In this document: in pieces, positions 17,267 to 25,615 of the stretch
Layout: each line of letters opens with the position of its first letter
Position numbering within the stretch: position 1 is the stretch's first letter
Origin: JABJOE01 sp964344145
GTDB lineage: Bacteria > Patescibacteriota > Patescibacteriia > UBA9934
Assembly (NCBI GenBank): GCA_964344145.1
Contig: CAYFME010000003.1
Location: 1 to 64,000, forward strand
Direction: 5' to 3'
Length of the DNA: 64,000 nt
Translations under genes and position numbers: made by a program
Notes under the pieces: generated by a model
Told to the model about the DNA's origin: nothing
Database searches by the model: none
Seen by the model: only the letters and a program-made list of their open reading frames with translations

Positions 17267-18538
17267 CTAAAACGGCAAATGCTTCAAAAGCGCTTGGTCG
17301 GTTTTGTACGGTCCTACAGCGGCAATTGACAAACGGCCCATGTTGAACGTTTCCTTTGCCACGCGCTTGATGTCGGCACCGCGAACACGACGAATGCGCG
17401 CGATCATTTCATCAGGCGTCAAAACATCGTCAAAGAATAACTCCTGACGTCCATAAAACTCCGCTTGAGACGACGAGTCTTCCAACGACAGCTGCGACGC
17501 ACCAGCAACATGATCTTTCATGTACTGCAATTCCTTTGACGTAACGCCGTTGCGTGCGACCTTCTTGAGCTCATCAACAATCACCTTCAACGCCTCAGTC
17601 AACCGATTGGCATCAAGTCCTGCTCGAACGGTAAACATGCCGACATCCTGATACGCACTTGCTGACGCACGAATCGAATAACACAATCCACGACGCTCTC
17701 GAACCTGCACAAACAGTCGCGATGACATCGCACCGCCGAGGATTGCTGCCAACAACTTGAGCGCATACTGATCTTTGTGTGTTCGTCCTGGCGTGGGGAA
17801 TCCAAGTGCCAACTGCATCTGCTGAAGATCTTTGTATTGACGACCAACACGCGGCGTCTTGCGCTCTGGCATCTCCCCAAACGGGAGATAACTTTCAGGC
17901 TCAGCAGCTTCTTTTACACGACCAAACGTTCGCTCGAGCTTTGCCATCGCATCCTTTGGGACATTCCCGGCCATCACGATGACCATCTGTGACGGCACAT
18001 AGTACCGATCGCGATACGCAATAAGATCTTTGCGCTTCATGGTCATCATGGTCTCAGGCGTGCCGGCTATTTCCCGACCAAGGGGATTGCCGTCAAACAT
18101 TGCCTGCTCCAACAAATCACCGATGTGCATTATCGGATTCTCCTCGTACATCTTGATCTCCTCGATGATCACTTTGCGCTCGCGATTCATCTCCGCAGAT
18201 TTGTACGTTGAGTTGAAAATCATGTCGTGCAAAAGATCAACGGCCACACCGACCTTCTCCTGCGCAATCTTAATGTAATACCCCGTCATCTCTTTACCAG
18301 TGTAGGCGTTGTACTCGGCGCCATATCGGTCGAGGGTTTTGGAAATATCGATCGCCTTTGGACGCTTCTTGGTCCCCTTGAACATCAGATGCTCAATAAA
18401 ATGCGAGCCGCCCCACACGTCGTCAGACTCATAGCGCGAACCAACCTTGGTCTGCACCAAGACGGTCACCGCCTGCGTGCCGGAAAACGGGACGAGATGC
18501 ACTCGCATCCCGTTTGAAAGTTTCTTTGGATGTTTCAT
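17267..18538 (-). CDS. M16-family zinc peptidase
   Basis: The 423-residue protein has the inverted zinc motif HFIEHLMFKGT (HxxEH) near residue 47 and the downstream Glu region EIKMYEENP. The second half has the non-catalytic M16 domain with RLFVQVRERRGLCYSI. It resembles processing-peptidase-like (PqqL/YmxG-type) single-chain M16 enzymes that form dimers and degrade peptides. The start ATG follows the upstream gene's TAA by one base, so it is co-translated with that gene. Confidence 0.92.
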   Translation of the reverse strand: MKHPKKLSNGMRVHLVPFSGTQAVTVLVQTKVGSRYESDDVWGGSHFIEHLMFKGTKKRPKAIDISKTLDRYGAEYNAYTGKEMTGYYIKIAQEKVGVAVDLLHDMIFNSTYKSAEMNRERKVIIEEIKMYEENPIMHIGDLLEQAMFDGNPLGREIAGTPETMMTMKRKDLIAYRDRYYVPSQMVIVMAGNVPKDAMAKLERTFGRVKEAAEPESYLPFGEMPERKTPRVGRQYKDLQQMQLALGFPTPGRTHKDQYALKLLAAILGGAMSSRLFVQVRERRGLCYSIRASASAYQDVGMFTVRAGLDANRLTEALKVIVDELKKVARNGVTSKELQYMKDHVAGASQLSLEDSSSQAEFYGRQELFFDDVLTPDEMIARIRRVRGADIKRVAKETFNMGRLSIAAVGPYKTDQALLKHLPF

Positions 18539-18539
18539 G

Positions 18540-20099
18540 TTAGCCCCCTAAAAGATACGAGCTTGTTTCTTGCGCAAGGTCAGTAATCAATGCTGAACGG
18601 ACATCCGATGATACAGAGTCAATGGAACCGCCGTCTGACTTCACATCAGCAAACACAATGTGATATTCGCCCGCATCTCGAATACCATTTTCCGTTCGCC
18701 CCTCAGGCATATAAGAAGCGAATGTCACCGTCTGATCAGCGTTCCACATCACACCGTTGTTGATTCCTGTATCCGATGCATCTCCGGTGACAAATACGCC
18801 TTGGAAATGCTCATCTTCAAAAACCGTAATATGTCCTGTATACAATGTTTCATTTGCCTCAGCTGCAATGGCAGGCGCCTGATCACCAACGGTTTCAACC
18901 AATCCTTGCAGCATGGCAATACTACGATAGCGAGGATCTTCAGCCAACGGACCGTCTACGGTCAATGCGCTATCCAGGCCGATTCCAGTCTTCTCAGCAT
19001 AGGCATTGCTGAGTCGATTAAAATGTCCACTTGTATACGCATCGTAGAGCAATTCCTGATTATCAACCGCCGCCACAAAAAACGCTGCTGCGGCCGTTTC
19101 GCCGCCTTGATATCCATGGAATGGATCGTCATTCTCCCCACGAATCGCCTCTCGAACATCGTTAGCAACCCATTCGGTCATCCCTTCGTACAAGCCGGCG
19201 CGCAAATCGTCCTCCCCATTTTTCCCCTGCTTCAATTCACCCTGCGGGAACGTATGCATAAACTCATGGAAGAGGATGTCGTCAATCAGCTCCGCAAGCT
19301 TTTCTAGGTCACCTCCGCTTTGCTCCAGCAAACGCGTCACGTTCAACTCGATCAGACCAACCTTATGCGTTCCACCGGCGTGCTTCTGATTCTCCAGCGA
19401 CTGACGTCGCTCATCAGACAATTCGTCGCCATGCATTTCAATGAGAGAATCAATACTCGCATCCGAGTATACGGAGATACCCCAGAGTCGACTTGTTCCG
19501 GCGATCGAGGTAATTGAGTCCCCTGATCGTTCTGAGAGAACCTTGAAGACTTCTTGCGTTGGAAAATTCTTGATAGTCGAAGAAAACACTTCCGCTTGCT
19601 CAGGTGTCATCATCCCTTCAAATTCTGCATCAACCAATAAACGCTCTCCAGCATCTTCAAAGACCTTATCAATCCGCTCAACAGGCTCACTTTCCAATTG
19701 CGTGTTTATAATCTCTTGACGTTCCGCCTCCAATCGTTCCATTTGAGCCTTCTCAGAGGAATCTCTAAAACGATCGTAGCCAAGCTTGCCGCCACCAGCA
19801 ATGGATACCACCGAAGCGACGAGCAATGTTCCAATGCGTGCCCAACGTGGAGCGCAGCTTGGCATAAACAAATTTGGCACCTCATCTTTAGCAGCCTCCA
19901 GTTCCTCGGGAGTCGCTTCCGTAATTTCCCCACGCTCAAAAAATCCTGATTCCAGGGCCTCTGGGATATCCTCTCCCTGTTCATGTGATCCGATTTTTAC
20001 CTCAACCACACCCACTTCCTGATCCGGCACCTCATCAGAAATCTTCCACGCCTCTGGCCCTCCTAGTTCACCAAATCCTTTGCCAAGCTTTCGTTCCAT
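18540..20099 (-). CDS. Membrane protein with HExxH metalloprotease motif
   Basis: No family recognised for the whole 519 residues. The N-terminal 80 residues are acidic; a transmembrane segment follows (WARIGTLLVASVVSIAGGG, about residues 85-104) and then a long extracytoplasmic part. DDILFHEFMHTF near residue 280 gives an HExxH zinc motif typical of gluzincins, with E-G-M-T-E-W about 35 residues later as a candidate third ligand. It lies between glyS and the M16 peptidase and may form an envelope proteolysis pair with it. Function inferred from the motif only. Confidence 0.65.
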   Translation of the reverse strand: MERKLGKGFGELGGPEAWKISDEVPDQEVGVVEVKIGSHEQGEDIPEALESGFFERGEITEATPEELEAAKDEVPNLFMPSCAPRWARIGTLLVASVVSIAGGGKLGYDRFRDSSEKAQMERLEAERQEIINTQLESEPVERIDKVFEDAGERLLVDAEFEGMMTPEQAEVFSSTIKNFPTQEVFKVLSERSGDSITSIAGTSRLWGISVYSDASIDSLIEMHGDELSDERRQSLENQKHAGGTHKVGLIELNVTRLLEQSGGDLEKLAELIDDILFHEFMHTFPQGELKQGKNGEDDLRAGLYEGMTEWVANDVREAIRGENDDPFHGYQGGETAAAAFFVAAVDNQELLYDAYTSGHFNRLSNAYAEKTGIGLDSALTVDGPLAEDPRYRSIAMLQGLVETVGDQAPAIAAEANETLYTGHITVFEDEHFQGVFVTGDASDTGINNGVMWNADQTVTFASYMPEGRTENGIRDAGEYHIVFADVKSDGGSIDSVSSDVRSALITDLAQETSSYLLGG

Positions 20100-20107
20100 A
20101 CCAATGC

Positions 20108-21481
20108 TTAAAATTTGTCTTCAAAGTAGGTCACGAGCTCGTCAATCGGCACGCGATCTTGCTTCATTGTATCACGGTCGCGTACGGTCACGGCGTGGTC
20201 CTGCAGCGAGTCAAAATCAACGGTCACACAATACGGCGTACCGATCTCATCCTGCCGACGATAGCGTTTTCCAATGGACTGCGTTTCGTCGTAGTTAACG
20301 TTCCAATGTGACTGAAGAGCGTCGAGCACGCGCTTGGACGTATCCTGTAACTCCGGCTTCTTGGATAGCGGGAGGACAGCAACCTTGTATGGAGCGAGCT
20401 TGGGATGAAAGCGCATGACAACACGTGTGTCACCATCAACCTCTTCCTCGTGATACGCTTCGAGCAACACCATCAACGTCGTTCGCGTCAAACCGAACGT
20501 TGGCTCAACAACATGCGGAATAAACTTCTCACCAGACATCGGATCGGTGTAGCGAAGATCAACACCGCTGTGCTCCATGTGATTCTTCAAATCAAAGTCT
20601 GTGCGATACGCGAGACCGAACAACTCCTTCCAACCAAATGGCGTGAGATACTCAATGTCGACCGTGCGATCAGAATAGTGAGATAGCTCTTCCTGTGTGT
20701 GCTCACGGACACGCGTATGACTCATATCAAAGCCCATTTCCTTGAGCCACGCTTGCATTTCAGACAACCAGTACTCAAACGTTTCCTTCCATTCAAACTC
20801 GCGAATGAAGTACTCGAACTCCATGAGGTCAAACTCGAGCGTACGAAACGTGAAGTTGCCAGGCGTAATCTCATTTCGAAACACTTTTCCAACTGATGCA
20901 ATACCAAACGGTAAACGCTTACGTGATGTTTGCAAAACGTTTTTAAAGTTTACGAACATTGCTTGCGCAATTTCACCTCGCAAATACACGGTCGACTTGT
21001 CCGCTTCCGTTTTACCGATGGACGTCTGGAACAACATGTTAAAGGTGCGAGCATTCGTCATCTCGCCTTTCGTACCGCACTTCGGACAAGGAAGATCATT
21101 CTCTTGGATAATCTCTGTGAGTTCCTCAGGAGACTTTCCATCAGCCTGTATGTCTGGCAGGGCCTCTTCCACCAGATGATCTGCTCGATGACGCGCTTGA
21201 CACTTTCGACAATCGATCATGACGTCATGAAAACTCGCCGTATGCCCAGATGTCTCCCAAACCTTTGGATTCATCATGATAGCCGCGTCCAATCCAACCA
21301 TATCAAGACGCTTGTGCACAAAACGCTCCCACCACCAGTTTCTGATGTTGTTCTTCAGCTCAACACCTAAGGGACCATAGTCCCATGAGTTTGCCAAACC
21401 ACCATAAATCTCAGAACCCGGGAATACGAATCCTCGGGTCTTGCACAAGTTCACGATTTGTTCCATCGAGACATCTTTCAT
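20108..21481 (-). CDS. glyS: Glycyl-tRNA synthetase (dimeric class II type)
   Basis: The 457-residue protein is the alpha2-type enzyme. The N-terminus LCKTRGFVFPGSEIYGGLAN is diagnostic, a zinc-binding insert has CRKCQ ... CPKCG, motif 2 reads FRNEITPGNF with ARTFNMLF before it, and motif 3 is in EPTFGLTRTTLMVL. The C-terminal anticodon-binding domain includes VAVLPLSKKPEL and RYRRQDEIGTPYCVTVDF. It charges tRNA-Gly. Upstream, towards frr, there is a structured RNA candidate at 21572-21644 and a strong hairpin at 21541-21562. Confidence 0.96.
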   Translation of the reverse strand: MKDVSMEQIVNLCKTRGFVFPGSEIYGGLANSWDYGPLGVELKNNIRNWWWERFVHKRLDMVGLDAAIMMNPKVWETSGHTASFHDVMIDCRKCQARHRADHLVEEALPDIQADGKSPEELTEIIQENDLPCPKCGTKGEMTNARTFNMLFQTSIGKTEADKSTVYLRGEIAQAMFVNFKNVLQTSRKRLPFGIASVGKVFRNEITPGNFTFRTLEFDLMEFEYFIREFEWKETFEYWLSEMQAWLKEMGFDMSHTRVREHTQEELSHYSDRTVDIEYLTPFGWKELFGLAYRTDFDLKNHMEHSGVDLRYTDPMSGEKFIPHVVEPTFGLTRTTLMVLLEAYHEEEVDGDTRVVMRFHPKLAPYKVAVLPLSKKPELQDTSKRVLDALQSHWNVNYDETQSIGKRYRRQDEIGTPYCVTVDFDSLQDHAVTVRDRDTMKQDRVPIDELVTYFEDKF

Positions 21482-21540
21482 ACTTCTCTCTTCTTACGTA
21501 GTGTCGAATGCATTTCAGTTAAGGGAGCTCTTTCTTATCA

Positions 21541-21562
21541 ATACGACCGTTGATGGTCGTAT
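21541..21562 (-). other. Hairpin in the glyS leader
   Basis: A perfect 8-bp stem ATACGACC / GGTCGTAT with a 6-nt loop, about 60 nt before glyS. It could be the frr terminator or a regulatory stem; the following sequence has no clear U-tract. Confidence 0.5.
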
Positions 21563-21571
21563 ACCGTGACA

Positions 21572-21644
21572 GGCCAGCTTGGGTTATCAGACCGCCGGCT
21601 TTTCGGTTCCTCCGAAAAACGGAAGCTGATGACCTAAGGTGGCC
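21572..21644 (-). ncRNA. Candidate structured leader RNA upstream of glyS
   Basis: Nested pairings: GGCCA / TGGCC (21572-21576 with 21640-21644), then a 9-position stem with one mismatch (21582-21590 with 21626-21634), then TTCC / GGAA hairpins inside. It lies between frr and glyS on the glyS transcript strand. I see no T-box sequence and no known riboswitch core. Confidence 0.35.
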
Positions 21645-21656
21645 ACACACAGACCG

Positions 21657-22348
21657 TTACACGGTCGTTACCTCTGCTTCCTTCTTTTTCCCAATCTCCT
21701 CGATCTGTCCGTTGAGTTCNNNNNNNNNNNNNNNNNNNNNNNNNNNNNNNNNNNNNNNNNNNNNNNNNNNNNNNNNNNNNNNNNNNNNNNNNNNNNNNNN
21801 NNNNNNNNNNNNNNNNNNNTCGTTACCTCTGCTTCCTTCTTTTTCCCAATCTCCTCGATCTGTCCGTTGAGTTCTTTCACGTGCTTATCCAAGTCAGCCA
21901 GCTGACCGTGCTTTTGATCATCAGAAATTCCCTCCTGCTTTTCGATCTTCTTCTTCACATCCTCACGAACCTGTCGCACCGCAATGCGCGCCGCTTCCAT
22001 CTTCTCGTGCACTTGCTTCACCATCTTCTGACGCGTCTCATCCGTCATCATCGGAATGTTCAACCGAATGATCTTTCCATCAACCGTTGGTGTCATGCCA
22101 AGCTCTGCGGCAACAAGCGCTTTCTCGATATCCTTCACCACACTCGCATCCCATGGCTCAATTTGAATCGTGCGTGCGTCGGGCGTGGCAATGGACGCCA
22201 AGGTCTTCAAGCCTTGCTGCGCGCCGTATGCTTCAACACTAATATCTTCCACCATCGCCGGATTGGCGCGGCCGGTGCGAACGCTCTGGAGTTCTTGAGA
22301 AAGGTGATCGAGCGCTTTTTGAAACTGGGGTTTTGCGGCTTCTAACAT
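21657..22348 (-). CDS. frr: Ribosome recycling factor (interrupted by an assembly gap)
   Basis: The frame shows RRF motifs: LQSVRTGRANPAMVEDI, IEPWDASVVKDIEKAL and PMMTDETRQKMV. RRF splits post-termination ribosomes with EF-G. I start at the Met at 22348 (MLEAAKPQFQKAL); the upstream codons are repeat sequence. The N run at 21720-21819 is flanked on both sides by the same 55 bp, so the real gene lacks the gap plus one copy. Joined, it ends EAEVTTV and then TAA at 21659-21657, about 178 residues, normal length. The gene is therefore intact in the organism. Confidence 0.93.
21665..21874. other. Scaffold gap with duplicated 55-bp ends
   Basis: 100 Ns (21720-21819) separate two identical 55-bp copies (21665-21719 and 21820-21874). 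This is a k-mer-sized contig overlap that the scaffolder did not merge, not a biological repeat. Confidence 0.93.
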
Positions 22349-22393
22349 AGGTCTAGGACCTATAGGTCCAATATGACTTATAGGTCTTATAGT
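22347..22393. repeat. TATAGGTC palindromic repeat, copy 2
   Basis: Words ATAGGTC, GGACCTATAGGTCC and its variants occupy the gap between frr and the upstream lipoprotein gene and reach the frr start codon (GACCTATG). Confidence 0.75.
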
Positions 22394-22398
22394 TAACA

Positions 22399-23457
22399 CT
22401 AATCGCCCAAAGCGGCAAACCCAATTAATACTCTATCTCCGTCTTTCGGATGCACCAACATAACGTACGGTGTGCGTGACGATGGCAATGAGCTCGTCAC
22501 CCATGAATCACCGTTGTTTGTTGATGCGTAGAACGTCGTCTCGGTTGCGTAGTAAATCGTACTAGCATTTTCCGGATCGTACGCAACACTCTGGATGTCG
22601 ACCTCGCCCGCCTCGGTAATCAACGGAATCTCTGTCCATGACTCGCCCTGATCCTCTGAAAGCAACAGACCAAACTCGGTACTCATAATGACCGATGTAC
22701 CATCAGCGACCTGCGTGAAGCCATAGACCTTCTCGGCATCGTCAAAAAGATCCTTCAGCTCGTCTTCGTTGGAAACCCACGTCTCGCCGCCGTCCGTCGT
22801 GCGGAACAGACCATCACGCTCCGTACCAACCATCACGATGCGGCTGTCACGGTTACTCACAATCAGCTCAACAATCTCTTCGTCCAAACGCTGCACGGTC
22901 TTCCACGTCTCACCAGCGCTCTCCGTCTTCACAACGGTTCCAAGACTGTCACCAATCCACAGCGTGTCCGGTGTGTACCAGTCCAACGCCATGGTGACGA
23001 TCTCTTCACTTTCATCGTCAATCACATAGACCGTCTCCATGGTGCGCAGACAGTCGGTTGATTTGAGAATGGAATCCGGCTTTGCTGCGTAGATCGTGCA
23101 GACGTCTTCCGGATGAACCTCGATAGCGATGATCGATCCGCTGCGCGCTTCGTCCGCCTCGGGACGCTGCCAACTCGATCCGGTGTCGTACGAAAAGAAG
23201 ATTCCGTTTCCGAGCGTGCCCATGTAGTACGCGGTTGGATCGCTTGGATCGATCTCAATCGTCGCCACGTTCACGCCGGCGATAGACCCAACGCCTGATT
23301 CCTGCGGGAGATCTGTCAGCTGTTCCCAGGTGTCGCCGCCATCTTTGGATTGAAACACCGAACCGTCGTTGCTTGCGGTGTCGGAGCTAGAAAAACAACC
23401 AGCGCCAAGAACAATAAGTGTACTGAAAGCAAAAAATATACGTCTCATAATATTCAT
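22399..23457 (-). CDS. Beta-propeller (BNR/YCF48-like) lipoprotein
   Basis: The 352-residue protein starts MNIMRRIFF (the Met at residue 4 is also possible), with a hydrophobic stretch ending LGAGC, a good lipobox. Repeats of the form SKDGGDTWEQL, KSTD, RTTDGGETWVSNE, SEDQGESWTEI and STNNGDSWV mark a sialidase/photosystem-assembly type propeller of about five to six blades. Likely anchored outside the cytoplasmic membrane. Flanked on both sides by TATAGGTC repeats. Confidence 0.85.
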   Translation of the reverse strand: MNIMRRIFFAFSTLIVLGAGCFSSSDTASNDGSVFQSKDGGDTWEQLTDLPQESGVGSIAGVNVATIEIDPSDPTAYYMGTLGNGIFFSYDTGSSWQRPEADEARSGSIIAIEVHPEDVCTIYAAKPDSILKSTDCLRTMETVYVIDDESEEIVTMALDWYTPDTLWIGDSLGTVVKTESAGETWKTVQRLDEEIVELIVSNRDSRIVMVGTERDGLFRTTDGGETWVSNEDELKDLFDDAEKVYGFTQVADGTSVIMSTEFGLLLSEDQGESWTEIPLITEAGEVDIQSVAYDPENASTIYYATETTFYASTNNGDSWVTSSLPSSRTPYVMLVHPKDGDRVLIGFAALGD

Positions 23458-23458
23458 C

Positions 23459-23494
23459 CTATAAGTCCTATAGGTCTTATAGGACCTATAGTCT
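23459..23494. repeat. TATAGGTC palindromic repeat, copy 3
   Basis: Overlapping inverted copies of TATAGGTC / GACCTATA between holB and the propeller lipoprotein, ending about 10 bp before the lipoprotein start codon. Confidence 0.75.
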
Positions 23495-23502
23495 TTCCTA
23501 TT

Positions 23503-24327
23503 CTACAACGAACGAGCAAAGTGCTGAAGGGCGAGTTGTTTATTACTGTTACGCGCGAGATCGTCGCGCAGCTGCATGAGCGCTGTAAGTGGTCGCTGTG
23601 TATCGCCCTGGTGCAACCGTGCGTGTAACAATTCTTCCCATTGCGTCATTGGCAGCTCGCGCTTTTCCTTTACCCAACGCTCAATCATCGCAATACGCTG
23701 CCACAGAGCACCACGCAGAAACGCCTCCGCCTCGCGCGTCATCATCTCGTGCTGTTCACGATGTTCATCGTCCTGCATCAGGATCTCAAGCCCTGGGAAA
23801 AAGCCTCCCCCTGCCCCTCCATGACTGGAGGGGTGGCGCTGCGGAGTCTCTCCCCCAGCTATGGGGGAGCTGGAGGGGGCTACGGGATGAAAACGAATAT
23901 GCGCACATCGTGAACGGATGGTCTCAAGGAGACGATCTGAACGATGGGCGACAAGAACGAGAATAGTGTCGCCTCGCGGTTCTTCAAGTGTTTTGAGCAA
24001 AGCGTTTTGTGCAGCGGGCGTCATCTGATCAGCTCCATCGATCAAAGCGACCTTTTTACCTGTACCAAGCCCCGAAAGGGATAAACGCTCTCGAAGGACT
24101 CGAATATCTTCAACAGGAATCGTACCTTTCCCGGATAGGTACACGGCATCAGGATTCTGTTCAGGGGGAATGTCCGTAATCGCCTGCAAAAAGGCCTTTG
24201 CAGTCGTTGCTTTGCCCAAATGCTTTGGCCCAGAAAATAGATATGCATGGGCAAATTGGCCATTTTTGAGCAGTTTTTGAAGGTATTCAAGCTGCTTTTT
24301 GTGCCCAATGATGTCAGAAAACGCCAT
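23503..24327 (-). CDS. holB: DNA polymerase III delta-prime-type clamp loader subunit
   Basis: 274 residues. The N-terminus FSDIIGHKKQLEYLQKLL and HAYLFSGPKHLGKATTA form a Walker A-like region (degenerate, as in delta-prime). LIDGADQMTPAAQNALLKTL and LEEPRGDTILVLVAHRSDRL are the diagnostic Walker B and sensor stretch. An in-frame insertion of about 26 residues (SPIAGGETPQRHPSSHGGAG) in the middle is encoded by a 78-bp double-hairpin repeat also found at 63621. The -10 box TAAAAT is only 9 nt before the ATG, so the mRNA is nearly leaderless. Confidence 0.9.
   Translation of the reverse strand: MAFSDIIGHKKQLEYLQKLLKNGQFAHAYLFSGPKHLGKATTAKAFLQAITDIPPEQNPDAVYLSGKGTIPVEDIRVLRERLSLSGLGTGKKVALIDGADQMTPAAQNALLKTLEEPRGDTILVLVAHRSDRLLETIRSRCAHIRFHPVAPSSSPIAGGETPQRHPSSHGGAGGGFFPGLEILMQDDEHREQHEMMTREAEAFLRGALWQRIAMIERWVKEKRELPMTQWEELLHARLHQGDTQRPLTALMQLRDDLARNSNKQLALQHFARSL
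23803..23880. repeat. Double-hairpin repeat inside holB, copy A
   Basis: Two hairpins, CCCCTCCA-TGAC-TGGAGGGG and CTCCCCCA-GCTA-TGGGGGAG, lie within an outer stem GCCTCCCCC / GGAGGGGGC. The same design is at 63621-63697 with variable loops but conserved stems. Confidence 0.85.
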
Positions 24328-24336
24328 ATTGCGCTT

Positions 24337-24342
24337 ATTTTA
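24337..24342 (-). promoter_or_regulatory. holB extended -10
   Basis: TGTGATAAAAT on the minus strand, with TAAAAT 9 nt before the start codon. There is no Shine-Dalgarno sequence. Confidence 0.6.
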
Positions 24343-24370
24343 TCACATTCTCAGCACTGTACAGTCATAC

Positions 24371-24399
24371 TTGACAAAATCGTCAATTTATGCTATTAT
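24371..24399 (+). promoter_or_regulatory. Promoter of GC-rich gene 24524-25225
   Basis: TTGACA (24371-24376), 17-bp spacer ending TTTATGC, TATTAT (24394-24399). The leader of about 120 nt folds into CTGCAC / GTGCAG and AGGTCC / GGGACCT hairpins. Confidence 0.85.
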
Positions 24400-24523
24400 T
24401 GTACGTTCCCGTTGTTGGGATCACTGCACACAAAAGGGCGTGAAAACCCCGTGCAGAGGTCCGACTGGGACCTAGTTTACCGACCTGAGAGACGCCAAGC
24501 GACGAGACAATCGTTGCGATGGC

Positions 24524-25225
24524 ATGAGCAACTTCTACGCCCAGATGGGCACAACCGCCCTCTGGGCACCTGGAGGCCACATGGCCCGTTCGATTCGCTA
24601 CGACACCGACATCCTGCACACCCGCGGCGACTCCCTCAGCGAGTCGCAGCGCAAGGCCAAGGACCTCTCCAAGGCCATCGTGCGCCTGGCGCTGCTGGGC
24701 AAGGGGATGATCGAGGGCAAGGACGCCAGCTTCAAGAAGCGTCAGGAGGATGGCACGCTGGTGGACGCCGAGCCCAAGGGCTGGAACGAGAAGGTCGCTG
24801 CCCTGACCTTCCACCTGCTGGCCATGGACGGGGGCCAGCGTGAGCTGGAGTTCGTCATGAACCGCTGGAGCAAGGTGGACGACCGGGAGGACTTGCAGCT
24901 CATCTGGTCCCACGCCGTCATCGACGAGCGCACCAAGATGAACTGCCCGTTCGCGGTCAGCACCTCCAGCGGCAAGGGCAAGAAGCCCTACGGCTGGCCG
25001 ACCCGCTCGACGCCCAAGACCGCCTGCAAGCGGGTGCTCACCTTCATCGCCGGGCGCAACCACCCGGCCCGTGAGGCGAAGTTCAAGATCGCCGCGGCCG
25101 CGTTCAAGCGGGAGGGGTGGGCCACCGACGAGCAGATCGCGAAGTGCTGGGCCAACGGCGAGAAGGAGCTGAAGGAGCACCTGCAGGGCCGCGGCCGCTC
25201 GGCTCGCAAGGGCATGAGCTCCTGA
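24524..25225 (+). CDS. Unknown protein of a GC-rich island, 233 aa
   Basis: No family recognised. Soluble, without a signal peptide. It opens MSNFYAQMGTTALWAPGG, has a helical segment KDLSKAIVRLALLGKGM, the stretch FHLLAMDGGQRELEFVMNRW, and a basic C-terminus (LKEHLQGRGRSARKG). A second Met upstream-adjacent (MARSIRYDTD, residue 20) is an alternative start; neither has a good Shine-Dalgarno sequence. Nearly all third positions are G or C, in contrast to holB next door. Promoter and leader are AT-rich and of the local class. Confidence 0.7.
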   Translation: MSNFYAQMGTTALWAPGGHMARSIRYDTDILHTRGDSLSESQRKAKDLSKAIVRLALLGKGMIEGKDASFKKRQEDGTLVDAEPKGWNEKVAALTFHLLAMDGGQRELEFVMNRWSKVDDREDLQLIWSHAVIDERTKMNCPFAVSTSSGKGKKPYGWPTRSTPKTACKRVLTFIAGRNHPAREAKFKIAAAAFKREGWATDEQIAKCWANGEKELKEHLQGRGRSARKGMSS

Positions 25226-25257
25226 TCTTCCGCACCTTCCTCACCTTCAACGTCCGA

Positions 25258-25303
25258 GGCCGGGCGAGTAACGACACCGCAAGGTGCACGTACTCGTCCG
25301 GCC
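25258..25303 (+). terminator. Terminator-like hairpin after the GC-rich gene
   Basis: GGCCGGGCGAGTA pairs with TACTCGTCCGGCC (one G.T-type mismatch), enclosing CACC-GCAA-GGTG with a GNRA tetraloop. It lies 30 nt past the stop. There is no U-tract. Confidence 0.55.
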
Positions 25304-25331
25304 CGGTAAGAGACTTATTGAGAAACGACAA

Positions 25332-25356
25332 GAATACGCCACCCGGTGACGTATTC
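25332..25356. repeat. GAATACGCC hairpin, copy 1
   Basis: GAATACGCCACC / GGTGACGTATTC, with one base different from the copies at 31646-31670 and 31684-31708. Confidence 0.7.
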
Positions 25357-25379
25357 CTCCGAACCTCAATTCTCAACAC

Positions 25380-25589
25380 AAACCTGGAGGAGGAAATGCT
25401 TTCTTCTTGAGGAGAGAGTATCGAGAACTCAAGTGCTCTGACACGGCGTTGCTGTCTCAAAGCACAGGCCCGAGTTCTCACGGGGTATATTACCTTCGGG
25501 TGATCACTGCCCCACATGTCACCTTTTGGTGGCGCCATCCCCTCCAGGGTTGTGAGGAGAAACAAAGAAACGGCATCAGCCGTTTTTTT
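25380..25589 (+). ncRNA. Candidate structured non-coding RNA
   Basis: No gene fits this stretch. It contains a strong Shine-Dalgarno followed by a four-codon frame (ATGCTTTCTTCTTGA at about 25396), then a helix GAGAACTC / GAGTTCTC (25423-25430 with 25472-25479) enclosing GTGCT / AGCAC. Next is GGGG...CCCC enclosing a UUCG-capped stem (TTACC-TTCG-GGTGA), then CACC-TTTT-GGTG, and finally an intrinsic terminator, AAACGGC-ATCA-GCCGTTT followed by TTTT (25568-25589). The ordered helices and terminator suggest a transcript with a function. I recognise no known RNA family. Confidence 0.45.
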
Positions 25590-25615
25590 GTTTCAAACCG
25601 TTCTTCGCCTTGCGA

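Noticed and set aside
21720..21819. Apparent interruption of frr with a 55-bp direct repeat
   Set aside because: The flanks are identical 55-mers around exactly 100 Ns, and removing one copy plus the Ns restores a normal RRF ending. This is an unmerged contig overlap.
23503..24327. Frameshift or pseudogene in holB because of the unusual Gly/Pro/His insert
   Set aside because: The frame is open throughout and motifs on both sides are intact; the insert is explained by the in-frame repeat.
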